From: Betaproteobacteria bacterium
GTDB lineage: Bacteria; Pseudomonadota; Gammaproteobacteria; Burkholderiales; SG8-41
DNA: 46,063 nt
NCBI GenBank assembly: GCA_025363575.1
Contig: JANYDM010000022.1
Coordinates: 1-46,063 of the forward strand
Direction: 5' to 3'
Part shown: in pieces, positions 17,232 to 25,377 of the stretch
Position numbering within the stretch: position 1 is the first letter of the stretch
How the letters are laid out: each line of letters begins with the position of its first letter
Notes under the pieces: generated by a model
Databases searched by the model: none
What the model was told of the DNA's origin: nothing
The model's input: only the letters and a program-made list of their open reading frames with translations
Position numbers and translations under genes: made by a program

Positions 17232-18206
17232 CTACCTGGCCAAACCGAGATCAACCAGCACCGCGCGCAACTCCTGATGCTGCGCATCGAGGTAGGTTTT
17301 CGTGTCGCGGCTGTTGAGATAGACCGGTTCCTGCAGCAGGCGCGCGAGTTCTTCGCGCCACTCCGGCATCTGCGCGAGTTTTGAGAATATGCCATCCCAG
17401 TAGGCGATTTGCGCCGCGGTGAGGCCTTTCGGCCCGACCACGCCGCGCCAGTTCGCATAGACGGAATCGACGCCCTGCTCTTTCCACGTCGGTACGTTCG
17501 CGAATGCGCCGCCAAGGCGCTTCGGTCCCGATACCGCGATGCCGTGCAGCTTGCCGGACTCGATGAAAGGCATCATGCCCGCGGCACTGCCGGCCGCGAT
17601 GTCGATATGGCCGCCCATCACGGCGGCCACGGCTTCCGTCGAGCCTTTCACGACGATCACGCGCAGCTTTTTGATGTCGACGCCGGCGGCTTTCAGCGCC
17701 AGCACCGTGGCAAGATGATTGGAGCCCGCGAGCGCGGTCGACAGCCCTATGGTCAGCGACGTCGGGTCTTTCCTGAGACGCTCGACGACGTCGCGGCCGG
17801 TTTTGTACGGCGCGTCGGGCCGCACGCCGAAACCGACGTACTCATTGATGAGGTGGGCGAGCGGCGTCATCTCGGTATAGGTGATCTGCCCCGCAATCAT
17901 CAGCGGCCCGGTGATCATCGGCTGCAAGGTCAGCGCCAGGGAATGACCGTCGCCCGCATGCTGGTTCAGATAGACAAAGCTCAACGTGCTGCCGCCGCCG
18001 GTCTTGTTGACGACGCTGCTCGCGACATCCGTAATCAGTTTTTCCTGAAACAATTTCTGCATGATGCGTCCGGTAATATCGGCGCCGCCGCCGGGCCCGG
18101 AGCCGACGATGATCTCGACGTTGCGGATAGGCTTCCATGCCTGCGCGAGCGCGTTGCCCGCGACAAACAGCATGAACAGCAGAAGAAAACCCGCGCTTAA
18201 CTGCAT
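17232..18206 (-). CDS. TctC-type substrate-binding protein, divergent Bug subfamily (5)
   Basis: 324 residues from an ATG at 18206; the open frame runs 83 codons further, but that part has no signal peptide and overlaps the divergent gene. The leader FLLLFMLFVAGNALAQ is a good Sec signal. It differs from the other Bug proteins in the window: the first loop is VGSGPGGGADITGRIM instead of the VPYPAGG form, the DNR loop is replaced by NKTGGGS, and the ending is long. This pattern is close to TctC proper, the receptor of the tricarboxylate transporter. Faces the ornithine-cyclodeaminase-like gene across a 121-base shared control region and precedes a second Bug gene on the same strand. Confidence 0.88.
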   Translation of the reverse strand: MQLSAGFLLLFMLFVAGNALAQAWKPIRNVEIIVGSGPGGGADITGRIMQKLFQEKLITDVASSVVNKTGGGSTLSFVYLNQHAGDGHSLALTLQPMITGPLMIAGQITYTEMTPLAHLINEYVGFGVRPDAPYKTGRDVVERLRKDPTSLTIGLSTALAGSNHLATVLALKAAGVDIKKLRVIVVKGSTEAVAAVMGGHIDIAAGSAAGMMPFIESGKLHGIAVSGPKRLGGAFANVPTWKEQGVDSVYANWRGVVGPKGLTAAQIAYWDGIFSKLAQMPEWREELARLLQEPVYLNSRDTKTYLDAQHQELRAVLVDLGLAR

Positions 18207-18259
18207 CGTCACATTCGGAAAAAAGTATGAATCGAGTATAGCATCGCGCGTCACGCGGT

Positions 18260-18289
18260 TTGACACCCGCGCGCGACGGTCGATATGAT
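18260..18289 (+). promoter_or_regulatory. Candidate sigma-70 promoter of the ornithine-cyclodeaminase-like gene
   Basis: TTGACA at 18260-18265 and TATGAT at 18284-18289 with an 18-base spacer: a perfect minus-35 and a five-of-six minus-10, 38 bases before the ATG at 18328. It lies in the 121-base divergent region. On the other strand TATACT (plus bases 18235-18240) could be a minus-10 for the TctC-type gene, though its minus-35 is weak. No Shine-Dalgarno is visible before the ATG. Confidence 0.6.
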
Positions 18290-18327
18290 GCGTCGCAGTT
18301 TCTCCTCTTCCGAATTTCATTTTCACC

Positions 18328-19521
18328 ATGCCGCTCCTGCTCGACAACCGTGAAGTCGCCGCCGCCATGCGCGCGGAGGAATACGTCGAAACGATGGAGC
18401 AGGCGTTTCGCGAGCTCGGCGCCGGCCGCGCCGTCAACTCATTGCGCGTCGACACGTGCGTGCCGTTCGACGGCTACACGCCCGATCTCAAACGCGCGAC
18501 GGCGGCGCGCATCGATGCGCTGCCGAACGATGCCGACCCGGTCTATGCCGCGCCGACAATGCAGGCCGCGAAGGAAGCGGGGGACGTGGTCTACCGTCTG
18601 AAAACGGTGACCGGCGGATTTCCCGCTTGCGGCATGATGGCGGTGCGCATCTCTACGCACTTCGACACCCAGCCTGAAATAGCAGGCGTGTTGCGCAGGG
18701 TAAAGCTGCCGCTGGCGCCTGGCTGGCAGTTTATGAGCATGATCGTGCTGCTGTCGCTCGAGACCGGCGAAGTGCTCGGCATGCTGCCCGACTCGCATAT
18801 CCAGAAAATGCGTGTCGGCGGCACTACCGCGCTCGGCGTAAAGCTGCTGGCGCGGCCGGAATCCGAAAACGTCGGCGTGCTCGGCAGCGGTGCGCAGGCC
18901 GAAGCCGCGCTCGAATGCACCGCGGCGGTGATGAAGCTCAAGCGCGCGCGCATCTATAGCCCGACACAGGCGAACCGCGAGCGCTTTGCGCGCACCATGA
19001 GCGAGCGCCTCGGCATCGAAGTCGTCGCCGTCGATTCGGCAAAGCACGCGTTCGAAAAAGCCGACATCGTGCTCGCCGCGACGAGCTCGTACGAGCCCGT
19101 GTACGACGGCGCCTGGCTCGTGCCCGGCATGCATCTCGGCATCGGCACGCTGCTCGAAGACGACGTGCAGACATTCAAGCAAAGCCGCCAGATCGTGGTG
19201 AGCCTGAAGCCGTTCGGCGACAGCAGCGATTTCGTGCAGAACTTCGTGATGGGGAAAAAGAAACGCGGCGCGACTTTCGGCCAGCTCATCAACAGGAAAG
19301 CGCAGGAATTCGACTGGGCTTCGTATGTCGAGCTGGGCGACATCCTCAACGAGCGCAGTGCGGGCCGCCACGGCGCTGATGAAATCACGCACCACCTCAA
19401 CAACAACGGCTGCGGCATGCAGTTCGCCGCGGCGGGCGCGCGCATACTCGAGAACGCGCGCAAGATGGGGCTGGGGACGGAATTGTCCGGCGATTTCTTT
19501 CTGCAGAAAGAACACACCTAA
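18328..19521 (+). CDS. Ornithine cyclodeaminase / mu-crystallin family protein
   Basis: 397 residues, somewhat longer than classical ornithine cyclodeaminase (about 330-350). The NAD(P)-binding Rossmann motif GVLGSGAQAEAAL starts near residue 184; the substrate-side lysine region VVYRLKTVTGGFP lies at about 88-99, and the MRVGGTTALGVKLLARPES stretch before the Rossmann fold is typical. Relatives convert ornithine to proline and ammonia, or act as ketimine, alanine or opine-type dehydrogenases, so the substrate is uncertain. A C-terminal extension with GADEITHHLNNNGCG is shared with a subgroup of unknown function. It diverges from a TctC gene and is followed after 54 bases by a Bug gene, suggesting a role in using an imported amino-acid-like compound. 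Confidence 0.9.
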   Translation: MPLLLDNREVAAAMRAEEYVETMEQAFRELGAGRAVNSLRVDTCVPFDGYTPDLKRATAARIDALPNDADPVYAAPTMQAAKEAGDVVYRLKTVTGGFPACGMMAVRISTHFDTQPEIAGVLRRVKLPLAPGWQFMSMIVLLSLETGEVLGMLPDSHIQKMRVGGTTALGVKLLARPESENVGVLGSGAQAEAALECTAAVMKLKRARIYSPTQANRERFARTMSERLGIEVVAVDSAKHAFEKADIVLAATSSYEPVYDGAWLVPGMHLGIGTLLEDDVQTFKQSRQIVVSLKPFGDSSDFVQNFVMGKKKRGATFGQLINRKAQEFDWASYVELGDILNERSAGRHGADEITHHLNNNGCGMQFAAAGARILENARKMGLGTELSGDFFLQKEHT

Positions 19522-19575
19522 CGCCAACGCGGTTTCGGGTTACGATAACGGCTCTCCGATCTGCCGGCTATTCCC

Positions 19576-20541
19576 ATGCACGCGCTTTCCAGGTTTCTTA
19601 CTACACTGGCACTGGCTGTTGGTTCCCTCCCTGCAGGTGCGCAAAGCTATCCAAGCAAACCCGTCCGCATCGTGGTGCCGTTTCCTGCCGGCGGCGGCGT
19701 CGATCTGACGGCGCGCACGGTCGGCCAGAAGCTCACCGATTATCTGGGGCAGCAGGTGGTGATCGACAATCGGGCCGGCGCGGCCGGCACCATAGGCGCC
19801 GAGCATGTCGCGAAGTCCGTGCCAGACGGTTACACATTGCTGGTCGCGGGCCCCGGCTCGGTCGCGGTCGCGCCTTTGCTCTTTCCCAGGCTCGGCTACA
19901 ACCCGCTGAAGGACCTCGCGCCCATCACGATGCTCGTCACCATGCCGTACATCATCGTCGCGCATCCGTCAGTGCCTGCAAAGAACGCAAGAGAATTGAT
20001 CGCGCTCGCGAAGGCCCATCCCGGCAAGCTCAACATGGCTTCCGGCGGTGCCGGCACCGGCCAGCACCTTGCTGGCGAACTTTTCAACGTGCTGGCCGGC
20101 ATCAATATGATTCACATCCCGTATAAGGGCACGGCGCCCGCAATCGCCGACATCATGGGCGGGCATGCGGACCTGACGTTCTCTGATCCGTCAGTGCTGC
20201 CGCAGTTGCAGGCGGGCAGGCTGAAAGTGCTCGGCGTATCCGGCAACAAGCGCTATCCGCCGCTGCCCGATGTGCCGACCGTCAGCGAATCCGGCCTGCC
20301 GGGATTCGACGTCGTGAACTGGTATCCGTTCATGGCGCCCGCGGGAACGCCGAAGGAGCTCATCGCGCGCTTGAATACAGAAGCCGTCAAAGCGCTCAAC
20401 TCGCCCGACGTGCGCGACAAGCTGATGGCCCAGGGCCTCATACCCACGCCGATGTCGCCCGACGAGCTCGGTCATTTCATCCGCGAAGATTACGAGCGCT
20501 GGGCCAAAGTCATCAAAGCCGCCAACGTGAAACTCGACTGA
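19576..20541 (+). CDS. Bug family tripartite tricarboxylate transporter substrate-binding protein (6)
   Basis: 321 residues with a signal peptide (FLTTLALAVGSLPAGAQ). Motifs: YPSKPVRIVVPFPAGGGVD, DNRAGAAGTIGAE, VPDGYTLLV, HIPYKGTAPAI and LPDVPTVSESGLPGFDV. It is the closest relative in the window of the Bug at 4190-5152: both share the KNARELIALAKAHPG type stretch, the GGAGxGQHxAGE stretch and the GGHADLTFSDP type stretch. They lie about 15 kb apart in different operons, pointing to duplication and dispersal. It is followed after 22 bases by a class V aminotransferase gene and follows the ornithine-cyclodeaminase-like gene, so all three may form one operon driven by the promoter at 18260. Confidence 0.93.
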   Translation: MHALSRFLTTLALAVGSLPAGAQSYPSKPVRIVVPFPAGGGVDLTARTVGQKLTDYLGQQVVIDNRAGAAGTIGAEHVAKSVPDGYTLLVAGPGSVAVAPLLFPRLGYNPLKDLAPITMLVTMPYIIVAHPSVPAKNARELIALAKAHPGKLNMASGGAGTGQHLAGELFNVLAGINMIHIPYKGTAPAIADIMGGHADLTFSDPSVLPQLQAGRLKVLGVSGNKRYPPLPDVPTVSESGLPGFDVVNWYPFMAPAGTPKELIARLNTEAVKALNSPDVRDKLMAQGLIPTPMSPDELGHFIREDYERWAKVIKAANVKLD

Positions 20542-20563
20542 GACTATCCAACAGGCTCGCCCC

Positions 20564-21766
20564 ATGAATGACACCATTGCACCGCTCACTCAGCTCGCCG
20601 CCATCCGCCGCGAATTTCCCGGCACCGACAAATGGATTTATCTTGAGACCTCGGCGCGCGGCCTCCTGCCGATCGGCGCGCGCGACGCGGTGGCGCGCTA
20701 TCTCGACGACCGCATTTACGAAGGCGGCACGCAGGCGACGATGCTCGACAAGCTCGAAGGCGTGCGCGGCAAGTTCGCGCGTCTGATCGGCGCCGCGCCC
20801 GACGAAATCGCGATCGTCAAGAACGTGTCGGAAGGCCTCAACGCGATCGTGACCTCATTGCAGTGGCAGCGCGGGGAAAACGCCGTGCTGTGCGCCGACA
20901 TCGAGCACCCGAACAGCACTTACGCGCTGTACAACATGCGCGACCGCCACGGCATCGAAGTGCGCTCCGTGCCGCCGACCGCCGATTTCGCCACGCCCAT
21001 TGAAGCGATAACCAGGGCAATCGACGACCAGACACGCATGGTCATCGCCTCGACCGTCACGTATACGACCGGCGGGCGCAGCGATCTCGATGCACTGGCC
21101 AAACTGTGCCGCGAGCGCAACATTTTCCTGCTGGTCGACGGCGCGCAATCGATCGGCGCACTCGAGCTCGACATGCGCAAAACACCGATCGATGCGATGA
21201 CGGTCGGCGCCTCCAAGTATTTGTGCGGCCCGTACGGTTTCGGCTTTCTGTACGTGCGGCGTGAGCGCGCCGAGCGCATGCAGCCCGGCAGTCTCGCGCG
21301 CTACGGCATCGATCTCGGCGACGCGCACGAAGGCGAGAAAGGCGGCGCGCAATACAAGCTGATGCCCGGAGCGCGGCGCTTCGAAATCGGCAGCTATAAC
21401 TATGCAGGCGCGAATGCAATCGACGTGTCGCTCGACCTCATCGCCGGCGTCGGCGTACCGACCATAGAGCAGCACGTGCTCGGACTCGCGCGCGCTTTTA
21501 CCGCTGGACTGTTGAAGCTGAACCTGCCGGTCATGAGCGGCAAAGTCGACAAGCATTTTTCGCACGTCGTGCTGGTCGACAGCGCGGCCGCCGACGCCGC
21601 GATGCAGGCGCAAGTGCAGGACATTTACGATTATCTCGTGGCCAATCGCGTCAAGTTGTCGATACTCCACGGCCGGCTTCGCTTCGCCTTCCACTTTTAC
21701 AACACGCTGGAAGAAATCGAAAAAGTGCTGGCTTTGTTGCGCGCGAAACCCGCGAAAAGCCCCTAA
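20564..21766 (+). CDS. Class V PLP-dependent aminotransferase (cysteine-desulfurase/kynureninase-like fold)
   Basis: 400 residues of class V fold type I. The PLP lysine is K218 in TVGASKYLCGPYGFGFLYV, D192 in LVDGAQSIGAL holds the pyridine nitrogen, and H115 in ADIEHPNSTYAL stacks on the ring. Members include cysteine desulfurases, isopenicillin N epimerase-like enzymes and selenocysteine lyase-like proteins. It has no obvious SufS/IscS-style catalytic cysteine loop, so a desulfurase role is not favoured; an amino acid or amine lyase or epimerase acting on a compound brought in by the Bug protein just upstream is likelier. The ATG has no strong ribosome-binding site, and the last gene of the small plus-strand operon ends just before the AT-richer region. 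Confidence 0.9.
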   Translation: MNDTIAPLTQLAAIRREFPGTDKWIYLETSARGLLPIGARDAVARYLDDRIYEGGTQATMLDKLEGVRGKFARLIGAAPDEIAIVKNVSEGLNAIVTSLQWQRGENAVLCADIEHPNSTYALYNMRDRHGIEVRSVPPTADFATPIEAITRAIDDQTRMVIASTVTYTTGGRSDLDALAKLCRERNIFLLVDGAQSIGALELDMRKTPIDAMTVGASKYLCGPYGFGFLYVRRERAERMQPGSLARYGIDLGDAHEGEKGGAQYKLMPGARRFEIGSYNYAGANAIDVSLDLIAGVGVPTIEQHVLGLARAFTAGLLKLNLPVMSGKVDKHFSHVVLVDSAAADAAMQAQVQDIYDYLVANRVKLSILHGRLRFAFHFYNTLEEIEKVLALLRAKPAKSP

Positions 21767-21793
21767 GCAAACTCTGATCAAGCCCTCAGGAAA

Positions 21794-21822
21794 TTGACCC
21801 CCTGTCGGCCCGGGGATAGAGT
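21794..21822 (+). promoter_or_regulatory. Candidate sigma-70 promoter of the cupin-DUF2867 gene
   Basis: TTGACC at 21794-21799 and TAGAGT at 21817-21822 have a 17-base spacer, predicting a start near 21829 and a leader of about 56 bases with GGGAGG at 21875-21880 before the ATG. TGACCC at 21795-21800 and GGGTCA at 21825-21830 form six-base inverted arms spanning the promoter and could be an operator. Confidence 0.45.
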
Positions 21823-21884
21823 TCGGGTCAGCGAAAAGGGAGACCTTTCATTCTCCCAGAGCATTTCATCTCGCGGGAGGATTC

Positions 21885-23336
21885 ATGCTGGGAATGCAAA
21901 AGATAATCCATACGTTTCCATCTGCCCGAATTCCATCGATGGCAGGAGGCTTGGCCGTAGAGGTCTCTCTCATTGCTCAACTGGGACATGGATCAGGCAA
22001 TCATTTATTCTTCAGCGTAGCGGCACGGCAAAAGGCGCACGCTGCATTTGTCGATGAACTTGATGAACCGTCAGCAAAGCTTGGGGCCACTGATTTTGCA
22101 AAGGGCGACGCTACTGCTCTGTATTCCTTTATCGTCGGCCCCAACGGCCATCCATTTCACAGACATGCAGGGCACAGAATATTTACCGCGATTTCCGGAA
22201 GCGGTGGCTGTCAGCTTCGATTCTCGAGTGCTTCGCCGGCACAAATAGAAAAGGATCCGCGCAATTTTGTTAAGGCACTTCAACACATCAATATTCCGCC
22301 GGATTGTCTTTTTGCGGTCCGCTTTGGCGGCGAAACATGGCATCAATTCGCACCGCTTAAACGCAATTCACTCCATCCGGTTTTTTTTGCGCTTTCCTGT
22401 CATACCAACGAGTTGGGCGGTGCTCTATCGAGCGACCTGAAAGAAAAGGTTCTGGCGAATCAGGCGGACATCGCGGCGCTCACGGAAACGCTACCGCACC
22501 ACCTTATAGATCTACTAAACAGCAGATCGCAAAAAAATATGCAAGTCCCGACGATTGAACTATCGTTAGACGCCCCGTCTGGAACTCTGCACCGCGCGAT
22601 ATGCAACACCTTTCGAGGAAGCGCCGGCTTTGTCCGCGGGGCGTGGGGTCAATGGAAAGGCTCTACAGGCTTCGTCTCGGATAACGCCATCCTGCGCGTT
22701 GTGAAAGAATTAAAGCGCCCTCCTAAAGGGTCTTTGTTGCTAGCGCAATTAGCTGATCGACGAGTTCACCATGACGACACCTTTTGTCTTTCACTCAGGG
22801 GTAAGAATTTCACAGCATGCAGCGCGTCGACCCTGCTGGGATCGTTGCTGGGCGGGTTTCTGATAAATCCGCCAGTTGGCGTTTCCCGATTGATGTTGTT
22901 GCGCAACATGCTCGTTAAACCACTCGGACTTCGCACGTCCCCCTTAGGCTGCCCAGTGTCATCGTTACTGGCGCCACGGAGTGACAAAATGTTTGCGAAT
23001 CAGTACCCGGTGCTCGATCTCGCAGTCGACGCCTCTGACAGGCAGGCGCAAGTCATTCTTGGGGCGGACGATAAACATCTTGTATTTCGTTCGTGCGTTG
23101 GCGTTCAAATCGTCAACGACCAATGCATCGATATAACTCTCGGCACCCGGGTTCATTGCAAAAACCTGTTTGGCAGATTCTATATGGCGGTCATTTCACA
23201 AGTTCATCGTTCTTACATCACACCCACTATGCTTCAGCTCGCGGTTGATCACATCGTCGGCGATGTGAAGGAAATAACACTCGATCCGACTAATTTCGAG
23301 GCGGTAGACAGGGCGCCCTTGCAGGGCACAACTTGA
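21885..23336 (+). CDS. Cupin-like and DUF2867-like two-domain protein
   Basis: 483 residues, cytoplasmic by absence of a leader. Two domains are visible. Residues about 75-175 form a cupin-like barrel: GPNGHPFHRHAGHR gives H89, H92, H94 and H97, and RFGGETWHQFAP gives E150 and H153, positioned as metal ligands. Residues about 335-455 match DUF2867 in pattern: LVKPLGLR, VILGADDKHLVFR, TRVHCKNLFGRFYMAVI, and a following helix. No enzyme function is established for DUF2867; the cupin part may bind a metal and a small acid or phenolic compound. Base composition is visibly more AT-rich than its neighbours and codon use is mixed, suggesting later acquisition. It has a good ribosome-binding site, its own promoter candidate, and no co-directional partner within 120 bases. 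Confidence 0.85.
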   Translation: MLGMQKIIHTFPSARIPSMAGGLAVEVSLIAQLGHGSGNHLFFSVAARQKAHAAFVDELDEPSAKLGATDFAKGDATALYSFIVGPNGHPFHRHAGHRIFTAISGSGGCQLRFSSASPAQIEKDPRNFVKALQHINIPPDCLFAVRFGGETWHQFAPLKRNSLHPVFFALSCHTNELGGALSSDLKEKVLANQADIAALTETLPHHLIDLLNSRSQKNMQVPTIELSLDAPSGTLHRAICNTFRGSAGFVRGAWGQWKGSTGFVSDNAILRVVKELKRPPKGSLLLAQLADRRVHHDDTFCLSLRGKNFTACSASTLLGSLLGGFLINPPVGVSRLMLLRNMLVKPLGLRTSPLGCPVSSLLAPRSDKMFANQYPVLDLAVDASDRQAQVILGADDKHLVFRSCVGVQIVNDQCIDITLGTRVHCKNLFGRFYMAVISQVHRSYITPTMLQLAVDHIVGDVKEITLDPTNFEAVDRAPLQGTT

Positions 23337-23404
23337 TAGGACGAAGTATTTTTCGACGGATATAACACCGTTGGGCGGCGCAATCGCCCGCTTACTTGAT
23401 CGGT

Positions 23405-23433
23405 CACGTGGTCCGCAGCGCGCGGGCCACGTG
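23405..23433. repeat. Inverted repeat with 11-base arms
   Basis: CACGTGGTCCG (23405-23415) and CGGGCCACGTG (23423-23433) are complementary apart from one G-T pair, with a seven-base loop. It lies between the AT-richer gene and the ureohydrolase gene. There is no T-run after it, so an operator or a hairpin in the leader of the ureohydrolase mRNA is likelier than a terminator. Confidence 0.5.
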
Positions 23434-23473
23434 GTATATTTCGAGGTCGTCGCTCGCTTTGGGAGTACCGCTT

Positions 23474-24406
23474 TTGCCGCGCGTCAACCTTGCCGATCTG
23501 CCGCTGCGCCGTACGCTGCCTTTCATGCGCGTGCCGGGACCGCAGGAGCGCGCGGATTCGCGCGTGGGCATCGTCGGTATTCCTTTCGATTGCGGTGCGC
23601 ATCCCGTCAGAGTCGGCGCGCGGCTCGGACCTTCGGCAATTCGCGAGCAGTCGCTTCTGCTGCGGCCGTACAATCCACCCGACTTCGATTTCGATCCGCT
23701 CGCGAAGCTGCAGGTTGCGGACTGGGGCGACGTGGACGTCGTGCCCGGCCAGATCGAAGACGCATTCAAGAAAGTCGAGCGCGTGCTCGACGCCGTCTTT
23801 GCGAGCGGTGCGTTGCCGCTGACGATGGGCGGCGACGGCGCGGGCACCTTGCCGCAGATCCGCGCGGCGCATCGCAAGTTTCCCGACTTAATCGCGCTGC
23901 ACATCGATTCGCACGCGGACAGTAATCCTTCTCCCGAGACCGGCCACGATACCGGCACGGCGTTCACGCGCGCGGCGCAGGAAGGTCTCGTTGACGTAAA
24001 GCACTCGATGCACGCCGGCATACGCGGCACGTTCCGCATGCAGGGCAGCCTCGAGCATTCCGACCGGCTCGGTTACGAAACGATACTGATGCGCGATATC
24101 GAAACGATGGGCATACCCGGGCTCGTCAAGCGCATCCGCGACAAATGCGGCAACCGCCCGGTCTATCTTTGTTTCGACATGGATGTCTTCGATCCTTCGT
24201 GCGCGCCCGGTGTATGCGCGCCATCGTGGGGCGGCCTGACTGCGCGCGAAGGACTCGCGCTGCTGCGCGGCATCGGCGGTCTCAATGTCGTGGCGATGGA
24301 CGTCAATACGATCAGCCCGCCGCACGACGTCGGCGGCATGTCCGCCCTGCTGGCGGCGAACGTGATGCTCGAAGGCATACTGCTTTTTTCGCAGAGGCCG
24401 CAATGA
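23474..24406 (+). CDS. Agmatinase/arginase family ureohydrolase, altered metal site
   Basis: 310 residues from a TTG at 23474 preceded by GGGAG at 23461-23465; the frame is open upstream to 23396, and an ATG at 23525 is the alternative. It has the ureohydrolase frame: GIVGIPFDCGAHPVRVGARLGP, then DSHAD (D145, H147, D149) and FDMDVFDP (D235, D237), which are five of six Mn ligands. The canonical GGDHS motif is GGDGAG here (119-124), so the first metal-binding histidine is replaced by glycine 122. Family members cleave urea from guanidino compounds such as arginine, agmatine or guanidinobutyrate. With the histidine missing it may use one metal or have another activity. Its stop overlaps the next Bug start (ATGA), linking the two. 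Confidence 0.88.
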   Translation: MPRVNLADLPLRRTLPFMRVPGPQERADSRVGIVGIPFDCGAHPVRVGARLGPSAIREQSLLLRPYNPPDFDFDPLAKLQVADWGDVDVVPGQIEDAFKKVERVLDAVFASGALPLTMGGDGAGTLPQIRAAHRKFPDLIALHIDSHADSNPSPETGHDTGTAFTRAAQEGLVDVKHSMHAGIRGTFRMQGSLEHSDRLGYETILMRDIETMGIPGLVKRIRDKCGNRPVYLCFDMDVFDPSCAPGVCAPSWGGLTAREGLALLRGIGGLNVVAMDVNTISPPHDVGGMSALLAANVMLEGILLFSQRPQ

Positions 24407-25359
24407 AGCTGTCGTTTGCCGCGCTCGCCGTCATGGCGCCGCTCGTCGGCGCGCATGCCGCCGATTACCCGGCACGGCCGATCCGCATGATCGTGCCGTG
24501 GGCGCCCGGCGGCGGCTCCGAAATTTCGGCACGCATTCTCGGCCAGAAACTTGGCGAGTATCTCGGCACCACGATCGTCATCGACACGCGGCCCGGCGCT
24601 GCGAGCATGATAGGCACGCAACTCGCAGCGCATGCTCCGGCGGACGGTTACACGCTATTGTTCACAGACCTCCCGGTCACGATCAATCCGGCCGTCAGCA
24701 AAAACGTCGGCTACGATCTCGCGAAAGATTTCGTGCCAATATCGATGGTCGCGACTTCGCCGGCGATTCTCGTCATGCATCCGTCGGTGCCCGCGGCAAA
24801 CCTCGCTGAGTTCATCGCGCTCGCGAAAGCGCAGCCCGGCAAAATCACGCTCGGCCACGGCGGCGTCGGCGCCACGACCCATGTCGTCGGCGAGCTTTTT
24901 CAATTGCGCGCAGGCGTCAAATTGAATCCCGTTCCATACAAAGGCACGGGGCCCGCGGTCGCGGATACCCTGGCCGGCCAGGTGCAGTCCGCGATCAGCA
25001 CCATGCCCGCTGCCGTCCCGCACATTCAGAACGGGCGCCTGCGCGGGCTCGGCATCGCCGGCAATAAGCGCTCGACCGCGATACCCGACGTGCCGACGAT
25101 GGCAGAAGCGGGCGTCAAAGGCGTCGAAGGCGAAAACTGGAACGGCGTGCTGGCGCCGACCGGCGTGCCGCCGGCGATCATCGTCCAATTGAACAGCGCG
25201 ATCGTCAAAGCCGTCAGCCAGCCGCAAGTGCGCGAGCGGCTGGCCGCCCTTTCGCTCGAAGCGATCCCGTCGACACCCGCCGAATTCAGAAGAGTGCTCG
25301 ATGCCGAGCTCAAAAAATGGGCCGAGGTGGTGAAAGCCGCCAACATCCAGTCCGACTAA
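24403..25359 (+). CDS. Bug family tripartite tricarboxylate transporter substrate-binding protein (7)
   Basis: 318 residues. The leader is short (FAALAVMAPLVGAHAA). Motifs: YPARPIRMIVPWAPGGGSE, DTRPGAASMIGTQ, PADGYTLLFT, PVPYKGTGPAV, IPDVPTMAEAGVKG. The usual aspartate after the glycine-rich first loop is a glutamate (GGGSEISAR), a possible change in ligand contact. The ATG overlaps the ureohydrolase stop (ATGA at 24403-24406), so the binding protein is translationally coupled to that enzyme; a guanidino or related amino compound is a reasonable guess for the ligand, though unproven. Confidence 0.92.
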   Translation: MKLSFAALAVMAPLVGAHAADYPARPIRMIVPWAPGGGSEISARILGQKLGEYLGTTIVIDTRPGAASMIGTQLAAHAPADGYTLLFTDLPVTINPAVSKNVGYDLAKDFVPISMVATSPAILVMHPSVPAANLAEFIALAKAQPGKITLGHGGVGATTHVVGELFQLRAGVKLNPVPYKGTGPAVADTLAGQVQSAISTMPAAVPHIQNGRLRGLGIAGNKRSTAIPDVPTMAEAGVKGVEGENWNGVLAPTGVPPAIIVQLNSAIVKAVSQPQVRERLAALSLEAIPSTPAEFRRVLDAELKKWAEVVKAANIQSD

Positions 25360-25377
25360 TTTTCAGCCTAAGGTCCC

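Noticed and set aside
21767..21884. Possible insertion-sequence end near TTGACCCCC
   Set aside because: I see a promoter-like TTGACC and a short inverted repeat, but no transposase fragment, no matching second end and no target duplication.
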